Assembly: GCA_013396995.1 (NCBI GenBank)
Contig: VWZP01010268.1
Location: forward strand, 558,001 to 622,000
DNA: 64,000 bases
Source of the DNA: Dicaeum eximium
Taxonomy: Eukaryota; Chordata; Aves; Passeriformes; Dicaeidae
Reading direction: 5' to 3'
In this document: positions 23,692 to 35,100 of the stretch, in pieces
Layout of the letters: every line of letters begins with the position of its first letter
Numbering within the stretch: the stretch's first letter is position 1
Program-made: the position numbers and the translations under genes
Notes under the pieces: model-generated
What the model was told of the DNA's origin: nothing
Database searches by the model: none
What the model saw: the letters and a program-made list of their open reading frames with translations, nothing else

Positions 23692-25809
23692 CCCCAGTCC
23701 TCTCCCCACTCCCCCCAGCAATCTCTCACATTAAACCCTCAGGACAAAGTTTTCTGTTGTCTGAAGCCAATACACAAACAGCAGAATTGAAGTTTCACCT
23801 ATCAGCCTGAAGAACAGATGCAGCACACACAGTGTCAGGACTGGAAAAGATCCAAATCCAGCTATCTGGGGCATCCTTAGCATGGTGTCCTGCATGTTTC
23901 TTGGATATAGAAGTGCCAGGCCATGCTAAGAAAGGAGCTCTGGCAAAACTGAAAATCACTGTACCTGAAGATAGCCACTGCTGGTTTCTGCCAAGTTGCA
24001 TTCTGGCAAAAGAGGTTGTAAGTCTTCCCTCATCTTGGTTAGCCCACTGCATTCACAGAGAAATGCATGAATAGATTTAAAGTAAGAGTTCCCTCTAGAG
24101 GAGTGAAGCCATAATGTACACATCATTCTGTGTTCTGCTGGAGTCCAGGTTCCATTTTCTTTAAACATACAGGCTGACAGTGGGATAAATCCAATTATGA
24201 ATTCCACTGTCCATGCATATGCAATAAAAATGAAACAAGGTCAGCCACACAGAAAAAAGCCAGCAGGTCCTTCTGAGGATTATCAATGGCAACAGATGAC
24301 AAAACCCTAAAGCTTCAAGTTTAACCCAGCCATTGTTTACACAATTCTGCCACGAGAAAGAAAAAAACACTATTATTGCAAAAACTGAGAATCTCAGAGG
24401 GTGATCTTGACCCTGTCCTGTTGTGCTTAGAGATTACATCCCTCCACTGCAGGGCTCAGCAGCTAAACATGAGAGAGAAAAGGAAATCAAGGCACAGAAA
24501 AGAGATTAGGCTGTGGTCAAAGTCAAACAGAACAGCAAACACTTGAACAGAATTTATTTGTATGAAATCATTTTATCTCTAGGTCTTGTAACTTGCTCTT
24601 TTTTCATTACTATTGATTTTGAGAAACTAAGTTTTGGGAAGTATTTTGTTTCATATTCTCTGGGTATTGCAGGATGCTTTCTTTCTTAAGAAGTATTCAG
24701 CATTATGGAAAGGCTGTGCAACTTATATATGAGATGTAACTTAATTTGCTACTTTTTATTTGGGACTCTGATCACAGTAGGAGCACTGTGAAGACCAGCT
24801 GTGAAGAATTAAGGTTTCTTGTATTAGCAATATCTGTCCAAAAATCTCAATGGGAAAAGCCATGGAATTAAGTAGTCTGATTTCCAAACCAAACACATTT
24901 GAAGGCAGAACTGACCAGCTAACTTGCACAGGGGAAGAAGGCAACAAATGCCTAGCTGGGAAAAGAAGAAATATTCTTGGAAGGGTTTTGTATTACAGCA
25001 GACTGGTTTAGGTAGAACCTTTTAGGCTGGGCTCTTCAAAAGAGACCAGAGGAGGTGGGCATACAGCTTGCACTTGGAGTCATCTGAAACTTCCTGCTGC
25101 AACTAAAGCATGTTGTGCTTTGGCCTTCCCCATAGATGGGTTTAAGCATAATGTCACTTTGTATTCACCTATATTTTTCATTCCAAGGGACTAGAATTCC
25201 TTCAAAAATATATGTTGATGTCGACAATGTATGACAATGAAGAATTGTTGATGTTGTTTTACACATGGCGATGGAGAGACAATACTAGATTTTGGTGTAT
25301 CTGTCAGACGAGCATGTACAAATACCTAGAGATATATTTAAATTACTTTCCCATATTTTTATATATGCAATTATTTGTAGAGGAGAATGGTCTGAAGAAG
25401 TTAAAGACAGCTTGTGAACAGAAGAGGCAGAGGCCTGCATTGTCTAAATGACCTTTCCAAATATTTGTGAAAGAACATACACATATTTTTTCAAGGCAAC
25501 AGAAACAATAATATGTATGAGAGCCACAACAGTCTGTCTGCATGCTAGTTGCTTTGTTAAACACAAAGGTCCAAAAGGTCGGTGTAGGTTTAAAGTCTCT
25601 CATTTGTTTTGGCTTTGAAAGTTGAGTTGTGATGAATAATCTGCAAGTTAAGATGTTAGAGCAGTGACAGATCCTGCCCCAGCTAGACCGGTTTTGTGAC
25701 AGCTTCATGAAACGTTTCTTTGCAAGAAAGTGGAACATGAAGCAAATGAAAAAAAGAGGATTCAGAGGCAACCTAGGAACCAGCCCAATGTTTCAGGAGA
25801 TTTAGCATC

Positions 25810-25920
25810 AGTTTCATAGACTGTCTCTGTGACCCTGGACAAATCACTTCAATAATCTTTCATAATGCCTTCATACCTAGAGCTAAAAGATAAAGTTTTA
25901 AATACTCATTCCATTTAACT
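25810..25920 (+). mobile_element. MIR-like SINE remnant
   Basis: The stretch CTGTGACCCTGGACAAATCA, followed by CTTCAATAATCTTTC and then a run ending CTAAAAGATAA, follows the core and downstream part of MIR-family SINEs (CTGTGACCTTGGGCAAGTCA in consensus form). It is heavily diverged, as expected for an old amniote element. The extent is approximate. Confidence 0.5.
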
Positions 25921-25971
25921 GTTTTGCGTGCCACTCAGATTCAAAGTTGAAGCCATGTAAATCCAGAATGT

Positions 25972-26003
25972 AAAAAACAAAAACAAAAACAAAACAAAAA
26001 AAA
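25972..26003. repeat. (CAAAA)n A-rich simple repeat
   Basis: A runs are interrupted by single C residues. It lies about 50 bp downstream of the MIR-like remnant and is not clearly its tail. Confidence 0.8.
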
Positions 26004-26431
26004 CCCAAAGGAACCTCCCCAGAAATTTTAAATTCTATGGAAAGTGCATTGTAAATGATAGCATTGAGCAGTGTCCTAGAGTTGATGTAGTTGTATGCAG
26101 TAACACAGTTTTATCTATATCACACAAGACACAAGATTGTGATTATTTTTCTGCTGCTCTATACAATGGTGTTGCTCCTGTATAAGGTGTTTCAAATGTA
26201 ATGTCATGGATAGGGGGGATGAAGTGCACAATGTCATTACTACTCCATAACTGGAAAAACAGTTTGGGTGTTTACTGCCTCTGTAAAACAGTAGCTAACA
26301 CTGCAAAGAACACTAAAGCCAGGTAAAAGAAGCTATCTGTAGCTCACCTTTCCTGTAGGCAGGAAGAAGTGGAGCTCTAAGCAGGCAAGAGGAGCAGGGT
26401 GCTGAATGGGATGCCTCTGGCCACGAGAGCT

Positions 26432-26467
26432 CAGTCCTGACACCTGTCCCAGTCCTGACACCTGTCC
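26432..26467. repeat. 18-bp tandem duplication
   Basis: CAGTCCTGACACCTGTCC occurs twice in a row with no mismatch, inside a local GC-rich stretch (about 26,400-26,600). Confidence 0.9.
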
Positions 26468-26714
26468 CAGGTGTCTCTGTAGGTCCTCCACAGCCAGATG
26501 TCCCCAAAGCAGTCCCCCTCCTCCCTCTTGGGTGGAGGTGGGACAGGAGGCCATCTTCCAGCTCTTGGCACTTTCTTGGCCCGTGGGCCTCTCCGACAAA
26601 GTGTTCAATGACGAGTGTAGTGAGTCATGGAGTAAATATTCTAAAATCAGTTTAGATGTGCTATTTTTTTTGCCAATAGCTGTGGTTTTTTTTTTTCATA
26701 ACACCTGCCTAATT

Positions 26715-26830
26715 GTGCTTTATCTAAGCAGTGCTACCTCTCTAACAACTACATAGCAACATGATGAAGGTCAGACTATGAGTCTCTGATAATGGTTTAA
26801 CACTCCAGCAGTGCCAGCTCTATAGACTAG
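26715..26830. repeat. Old interspersed repeat, copy 1 of 2
   Basis: About 110 bp is shared with 27,575-27,690 in the same orientation. The shared segment starts at TATCTAAGCAGTG and includes TAGCAACATG and AAGGTCA. Roughly three quarters of positions agree by eye, with the first 45 bases matching best. The family is not recognised. Confidence 0.75.
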
Positions 26831-27574
26831 AACACTAAAAAACCACTTGCTTTACAGCTCCAAAATCTCACTTGTCTGATGATACACTTTGGGAACTTAC
26901 TTTCATCACAAATAATATTCTTTGCAACAATATGCAGGCTGGACTTTAGCAATAAAGTGCTCCTATTTCAGTAGACTTTTAAACTCACAACTTTTTCAGC
27001 TTTTGACTGCTTACATCAAGTAGCACTTTACAGGTTTTCTTTTTGTTTTAAACTTTTAAGTTGGAACTGCTTGTTTATATTATGTTTTTCTTTATGAACA
27101 GGGTTTTTGTTACATCCTAGAAAATTTTAATTTACTGTAAAATTATTGGTGATTAAAGATGTTGCTTTAGTGTCTTTGTGACTTGGAGATAAGCGAGAAT
27201 TTGTTACACCAGCTAAAGTTCATGTTTTAGTTGTCTATAGCTTCATTGTTTTGTTTTTTAAATAAGAGCTACCATTAGATTAAATTATTTCATGTGTCCT
27301 ATATCTGTAAGCTTTTTTTTTTTTTTCAGATTTGCCATTTTACTTCTAGTAGTGGCATAGGCTACTGGGTAAGTTTCCAGCCAGCCTATAGTCCTTCTTA
27401 CTATGTTTAGGGCACAGTGATGCACCCTAATGCTACCACACAGAAGTCCAGTGTGTTCTGCTTTCTTTGCATCTCCGAATTTTGAGCTCACACGTCATCT
27501 TTCTGTCCTTCAGATCTTTCACTGTTTAACTTCCTTTTTCATTAATGCACGGATTTCACTTGCGAAATGGCATC

Positions 27575-27690
27575 GGCACTGTATCTAGGCAGTGTTACCT
27601 CCCTGACAACTCCCTAGCAACATGCAGAAGGTCACACCATGGGCCTCTGGTGTTGGTCTGACCACTGCACCAGCTCTGCTGCTCTGTAAG
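27575..27690. repeat. Old interspersed repeat, copy 2 of 2
   Basis: This is the partner of the 26,715-26,830 copy, beginning TATCTAGGCAGTG. On the minus strand it contains TGGTGCAGTGG, which resembles a tRNA-type A box. A tRNA-derived SINE is therefore possible, but no convincing B box was found. Confidence 0.75.
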
Positions 27691-28053
27691 CCAAGATACC
27701 AGGCAAACACAAGGTAATATCAAAATCAGCTTTGTGAAGGATGGTAAAAGCCCCAAAATCTCTTACAAATTTTTCTAATGCTGAGTTCATCATACTGTTG
27801 TTGTACACCTGAAGGAGTTTACTCTGGTAATGAAAACATACTCTGCATTTACAACATCAATATATTACTAACAAACTTTCTATTACTGCAGCACTGTCTT
27901 GACAGTGTTAAGAACAGTCTGTTTAACTATGTATTATTAATCAGGAATACCTATGAGTGCAGAAAATAACTGCTGCTTGTTTAGTAAGGCAAATCTGGAA
28001 AAATGCAGACTGTTTATAATTTATTTCTATTGCAAGGAATAGTTTAGTTTCAC

Positions 28054-28077
28054 TCATGCAACTGCTTAGTTGCATGA
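28054..28077. repeat. 10-bp perfect hairpin
   Basis: TCATGCAACT and its exact complement flank a GCTT loop. Confidence 0.85.
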
Positions 28078-31000
28078 AAATAAATCCCCAAAATTATTCG
28101 TAAATTTGTATCTTTGATTTTTTAAATGTAGACTTTGTGTAGTCATCAATATTTTCTATAACTAGATCTCTGTCTCTTTTTGTTCTGCTTTTGTATTATT
28201 GCTAATGAAAACCCAAGTGTTCTCTAACTGCAGCAGGAACTCTGATTGCTCTTACAGAACTCTACTTTATTAATTACAGCCTCAGCTATAACCTGCTCTT
28301 CAAAATTAAAAAAGACAAAGCAGCAAGTCTGCCCTTGACTGCAGAGTGGCTTAGATGCTAAAAATGCCAGTTTGACTTTCTGTGCTGACTGCTGTTCATT
28401 ACTGGCACTTATTACAGGTTTTATACTTTTTTGATGTCAGAGCATGCCTTTGTGAGGAATTCAGCAGTCTTAAAAATCAAAACTCGACCATGCTTCTGGA
28501 GAAAAGCCAGAAATTGGAAAATAGCCACAATAGTTTGAAGTAGCTTTTCAGAAGACAAAGGTGCCTCCAGAGTTTAGCCTCATTCTATGAGAAAGGTTCA
28601 CTAGAACATTTTCTATGGGCAATCTTTACCACAGATGTAAGACTGTGTCTGACTGAGCAGAGTAAGCTGAGCACACCATGCATGTACAAAACCAGAAACA
28701 GAAAAAAGGACAACTGCAAGTCAACCCACAAAGCAAAACAATTCTGAGCCCGTATTAATTGGCTCCAACTTTTGCAAGAACTGTGGAGCTCTTGATTCCT
28801 TTTCACAGACTGTCAAGAGGCAATGTTAGATTGTCGAATGTTGTATCTAAATCAGAAAATTTTAATTTGTGTGTTTCAGTTCTTCTCAAGGGTCTTTAAA
28901 TCATCCAAATATGTCATATGAATCTGATTCTTCCTTGCCCTCTTGTCTCCAGAGTAGAAAGGACAGTTAAAATAACACTAAAAAATCCAGTGTGGTCGGG
29001 GTTGAAAGCCTGGGTCAGGTCTGCCTTGCCTGACTTCCAACAGCAGGGAGGCTTGGCCACCATCGGTGTTTTCTCTCCACAGACACTCTCATCCATGTTA
29101 CAAAACACTTGCAACTCATAGATTTGGCTGCCTTATTCCTGGTCATATGAGCTTTCCACAGGCCTTGGAGATGTGTAATACTTTCCTACAGACCTCTCTA
29201 ACTTGCTGGCCATGCTCCAGCTACTTTAGAAGCTGCAGCCTGACTTAAGGAATGGTGTCTCCCTTTGTGGCTATTCCTTTGGTTCTCAGAGTTAGTGCAC
29301 CAGAGCAAAGTGGTCCTTTTGCCTCACCATCAATCCCTGCCTGGGGCTGTCTCCACACTGATCACAAACAGAACTTCAGAACCAATGGAATAGAATATCC
29401 TCCCTACCTTGTTTGTGATGCACAGGAATGGACAAATCCCTACCGGCTGCCATGTCTCTCCTTGCAAACAGCAGGATGCATCACTGCTGTTGGGCAAGGG
29501 AGGAGAAAGCAGGGTGTGCTGCCCCTAGCTAGCTGTGCCTGCTGACCTCTCTCCAGCTGCAAGGAGATGTGCTCTGGCAGCACCTGTGCACAGTGGTTCA
29601 GAGCACTAGCCAAGCTCAGAGGAAAGGATAGGAAAAGGGAGAGCTGGATTAGAAATATTTACCCAGAGTCTCACAGGGGTATATGTGCTGCATTATGGAA
29701 AAGTGAGACAGGAAGCAGATCTACTGCACATTTAGGGTTAGTAGATATCTGCCTTTAGCACACCATCAATATACACAGGTGCGTGTGTGTGTGTGTGCAC
29801 ATGCTACTTCAAGACCCCTTTCCCACATTTCCACATCCCCTTTGATTGAAGAGAATCAGACCTACCACCGACCACATTTGAAATTCAGACCTGCTATCAT
29901 AAAGCTGCTGGATGCTGTGGTTAAGACCCTTGCCTATGTTGTTGCTGTGTGGTTGTCTATGGGCAGTCCAAAATAAATCATCATGCTCCAGAAGACATCC
30001 AGTTTCAGTGTTAAGCACAAGGGATAGACAGACAAGCCGGAAGATGACACAAAACAATGGGTCAGCTTCATTAGTGTGCCAAATATTGCTGTGTTTTCCC
30101 TGCAGCTCAACTTGGGAATAACCTCAGAAAAAGGGAGTTCTGAGAACAGTGTGGTAGTTATGTAGATGTTAATGATTGCAGATGGGACAAATGTCCTCAT
30201 CTGACTAGTCTCAGTCTTAACAAGCCTTAGAAATCTTGCTACAATGAAATTTTTAACGTTCTGAGAAGCTGCCACAGCTCTCAAGGTACTTCATGAGGTA
30301 AATATTAGGGCATGAGCAGGCTTGGAGAGGTGTGCAAGAGCAAATCCAGGCAGCTTATATTTAGCTTTACAAAGAGATGGGAGCCCACAGAGGAAGGTGA
30401 AAAGAAGTGTAGACTATTTTCAGTGACAGTAATGTGCATGTTCTTTCAAGAATGCTAGCAAAGAGCTCTTTTTTTCCACAAACTCCTGTGCTGTCCATGA
30501 TTTGGTTTCCTATAGCTTTTCTGACAAGAGCATTATAGCAGAATATCCTCAGCCTTTTACAAAACCACCAGCAAAGCAGCATTATAAAAGGCACCTCTTT
30601 TACTTACATTACCTGTGGCCCTAGTTGGAACATTTTCAGGTGAGAAAAACAGGCACAAGCTCATAGAAGGAAAATCCTCCAATGTTGAACTGGCACTATC
30701 CCCCTGCCAACAGCTACATTTAACTCATGTTGCAAGTCTGTATTTCAGCTTCCTCGTGTCTCACCCTAGATCCTGAAGAGTAGTTTTTCCCCAGGTGGAC
30801 TGTTTCCTTAAGATGCTGAGGCAGACTGGGGTTGGCATTTCCTCAGTTCCTTACAGTATAGACTGTACTTTCAGAGACCAAACCTTCCAACTTTGTCTTC
30901 TCTGTTTGAAATTATGTTTATACTTTGGCTGTAAAATATACTTTCATCGAGGGAAATGCATTCAATAGGAATTTGGAGAATGCCTTTTCATCTGGAAAAT

Positions 31001-32100
31001 AGATTTATTTTTCCAGTTTGCAGCTATGCAATCTGAAATGGCAAGACTTTCAGAAATGGGAGACAAACTACTCTTCTTTTAACTATATAGATAGCAATGC
31101 TATCTCAGGAATTCAGGTTTGACAATCTCAGCTTCCAGTGGAGCCTACAGTAACTGGGTGCCCCAACTCTCACCTTTTTATCATACCACATATTCTCCCA
31201 AAGTGAAAGAAATATATGTTTGCAGGCCTAATTTAGATAGTGTCTGACCCACTGTAGACACTGTTCAGACAAAAGGAAACACAATCGAGAAATTTACTTC
31301 ATTAATACCTTTTTGTCTCTTTTCTTGGGTTCACACCAGTCATCACTACAGGAAGACGCACTGTGGATTTAAGTCACTGATTTTTAAAGTGCTTAAGAGA
31401 AGTTGCATAGTGGAGCAGACTGAAAGTACCATGGTGCTGCCTGTCCTGCCACTGTCTCCTCTTGGATTGCTTTGACAAGCCTGCCTGGTCACTGACATTT
31501 TCTCTTTATTCCAGCAAAAACCTATTAACTGCCCTTGTTGTTGGCTAGCCTAGAGCACATCTTGGAGATGAGGTCTCTAGCACAATGCAGTGCAGCTCTA
31601 TCTTGCTTTGATTTTAATGAAGTTCATTATAAATCTAGCCAGAAGCCTTTTTCTCTTAAGTGGCAACTCTCTGAAATTTGAAAAAAAAAAGACGTTTTCC
31701 TTGTGGTTGATTACATTTCATCAGATTGGGAGTCCTTTTTTTTTTTTTTTCCAAAGAGGAAAACCATTAAAGTACAAAAGCAAGGAAGTTACACAAACCC
31801 GCTTTTGATTCCCTATTATTCATGGAATACAATTAGATTTTAAAGGAACCCATCATTTGGTAACTGTGATGCTGACTGTTATTAAATCCTCTCATCTACT
31901 TTTACATTACATTCTCAGTTCTTTAGGTATAGATTTGCTTGGATTTCAGCTATTTCACTACCGAAAGAAGATCACTCAGTTTGAAAATAGGTCCTGTTTG
32001 GCCTTGTTCAGGACATAGAAAACTTCATCTGAACTAAACGAGCGGAGATTGTCAGGTAATAGTCCATTTGGTAAAAAATAGGTATTATTTCGTGTCAGAC

Positions 32101-32116
32101 AAAAAAAAAAAAAAAA
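32101..32116. repeat. Poly(A) run, 16 bases
   Basis: An uninterrupted A16 in AT-rich intergenic DNA. Confidence 0.9.
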
Positions 32117-35100
32117 GAATGATGCTACCAGATGAGGGTGGAAGATAGTTTTCTATATTATCTTAATTTATTATCGCTAGTCTGATGAGACTAGAGAGTG
32201 TTAATATGTTTCTCACCATCTTGGTTTGAAAATTCACACTGCAAGTTTCCTGCAGGTGGTTCAAGGAATTATCTAATCTCCTCTGTACCTGGCAGTTCCA
32301 GGAAAACCATGGTGATTCAGCTCACTGGCTTTAGATTCTCAGGAAGATGACAGACATAGTCCTCTTACTAAGAGATGACATCCATTTCCAAAGTACTTGA
32401 AAAGTGACAGGGCAGGAAATGGTTAAAGAAAAAAAACACCAGCAACCCAGACTGAAGTGATTTGGGCCAGGCCAAACAAAAGATGGGACAGAGACAAAAA
32501 AGTTTGAACCCACTGGACAAATAAGATTTATCCAAGCATCACAGCTAACATTTGGTAAATCGTACCCTAGTCCTGACCACCTAAATTTATTCTAAATAAA
32601 CTTTCCATTGTCCTGGTCAGATTACATCGTTAATTCCCATTAAATTTTTTTGTAGGCAAATTTAAATGCATCCTGGCTGTATCTGTGTGGATCTGGACTC
32701 TTCTCAGGATTGAAGATAATTTGTTCAGACCCAGTTTAATGAGGGACTTCACCAAAGAAAAAATACATTAATTTGAGAGGCATACCCAGAGAATTTAGAA
32801 AAGTTTGTTTTAAAGTGAGGATGATATCAGCTCAAAGTCCAGTGTTGTACAAGAGGCCAACATTTGATTGGTTTCTGTGGCCAAATTCTTACTTAATGTC
32901 AGGAGTTAAAGCCATTTTCTGCACAAATGGGTTATGTTCACTCTGGAGGTCCTGCCATTTGCTGTGTACATCTGCCAAAGGTAGGCATTTTCTGGTGTTT
33001 CGTCTCTATGCTGAAGTCTTTGCTGCACCAAATCAGAGAGTAGATTCCTAGGCAAGAAGAAATGTATGCTCATGTAGTATGAATGCTGGTGTAAAGTGTG
33101 AGCTCACTCAGCAGTTCCTGTATCACTTCCTGTGTATATACTAATGAAATTTTAAAATTACTGTTAGAAACATTACATCCTGTCGTGTCATCCCTATTCC
33201 AGAGGCTAACTGCTTCTATTTAAGAATTTGAAACATATATGTAACATGAGCTTTTTCAGTGTGCAGAGTTTGGAGCAGCTCAGGTGATGCAAATGTAGAA
33301 GACTGCACACAGTAGAAATACTGGAGATGCTAACAAACACTAGTGTTTGATTGAAACACTTCTTCACTTTTCCTTTTCTCATGTTAAGAATTTGAGTTAT
33401 TTGAACTGTTGGTTTTGGACAAAGAAAATTTTGTATGATTGGGTAACAGATTTTCTGTTCTTCCAGGTAATAGGGCCTATTCTCAGTATGTAAAAATCTA
33501 CCTGGAAAATTAAGGTTATCATCCTTTTAAAGGTGGAAAACTTATGGTGCACAGAGTTTCATTTTGACTTCATAGTATGCTCAGCCATAGTTAGAGCATT
33601 CCAGTTTCTCACAGTGAAATTCCACTCCAGATAGAGGTCCTATATAGAGGTGGCTATTTGCAGTTTTCTCTTCAAATAGACAGGGGATAACGTGTTCACA
33701 CAGACTGAAGCCAGAAATTTTTAGATGTGAACATCTTAGAGCCATCATCTAATACCAAGATTTAAAATGACAAGTAGTAAGAATAATGATGACATTATTT
33801 TCTGCTTGTAAGGCCAATTATTGCCTCTAATTCATGATGTTCTAGTTACAGATGAGGCAGATTTTCCATTACAAGCCTCTTTTCTGTGTCTGTGTCGCGT
33901 GAAGCTGACATTTCTCACAGTAGCTGTCAGTCCAGTCATAAGAGGATTTTATGATTAATGAGATTCACTTTTTGCCGTTTCCAAGGTGCTTCAAATCCCA
34001 CATAATATACTAGAGGGAAAAGTGGGACACTTAAGGCTGATGCATTCAGACTAGAACAGTGCCAGCTTTTCTATTGAAGCTTATCTGTACATGGGTGACT
34101 TTTTGTGACCAGAGGTTTTGGTAAAGAAGAAAAACATTAATGTCTTCTCTGATCTGCAGCCATCCCCACACATTTTTCTGAAACTAAACCTTTTGAAATG
34201 CAAATGGAAACTGTGTGATCTTTGCCTTGCATTGGAGGGAAGGTTGCAGAAAAGCATGCTCTCCATATTTTTTTTGCTTCCTTCAGTTATTTGTAATATT
34301 ATTTTTGAACAATGTTAGATTTTATTTGTCACTTTTATTTTTTATTTTGTCACTTTTCCTTTTGATTTTTTGTCAATTTTTCTATCTGTAGCATTTGTGC
34401 TATTGTAGCTTTTAGAATCCCCAACTGGTATTAGGGCCCTGTGGTTCTTTGTACGTGCATAACATGGGGATTTTGCTGGTGTGAAACAAAGCAGGATTGT
34501 TTAAGCAGAGAGACGGTTGACAGGAATACAGTTGAGGTCTATCCTGAGAGGAACAGAAAAAGCAAATAAGGAAATTAATGTTTCTCACACTAAAAGATTT
34601 AGGGAACCTCAAATTAGACTGAGGGGTAGCATGGTCGTAACAAAGGAAAGGACATGGTTCTTCAAAAAATTTGTATGGGTGAGCTGTGGGCCACCTTCCT
34701 CCAAAAATCTTGCAGGCTTAATTTTACCTAGACTCAAAGGAGACTGGACAAATTAATGGAAAACTATTCGTTCTGTTCTTCCTGGAGGGTGGTTAATTCA
34801 TAGAGAGATGCTTGTGACTTATGATGTTTCCAGAGCCACAAAGCTTAACAGCTGTGATAATACTCTGGAGTAGTGTAGTTGCAGTTCTGTCCTGACCTTT
34901 AAAGAAAATTAAAGAAAACCTGACCAAATTTTGACAATGGAAGATGCTGGAAATGTAATTATTTCCCCACACATGTACACAAGGGCAGTTCAGGATAACT
35001 CAATTGAATGGATCCAAAAATATTGGAAATGGAAAGGTTAATCTTTGGACATGCTTTTTTCATCATAGGGAAAAACATTCTCTTGAAAATAACAGGGAGT

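Larger units (their letters stand above)
15985..25795. other. Intergenic, no gene recognised
   Basis: I found no coding exon, RNA gene or identifiable transposon in this stretch. It contains simple (CA)-rich sequence near 17,350-17,380, an AT-rich TATA/TACA patch near 18,420-18,480, and two short hairpins described separately (22,912-22,933 and 23,653-23,691). The frames of 100 or more codons here have no recognisable domain. Confidence 0.65.

Noticed and set aside
25343..25771. 142-codon minus-strand frame
   Set aside because: No recognisable domain, amino-acid composition typical of AT-rich noncoding DNA, and no supporting exon signals.
32101..32116. Poly(A) run as a possible processed pseudogene tail
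   Set aside because: The upstream sequence has no recognisable gene copy and no flanking duplication was seen.
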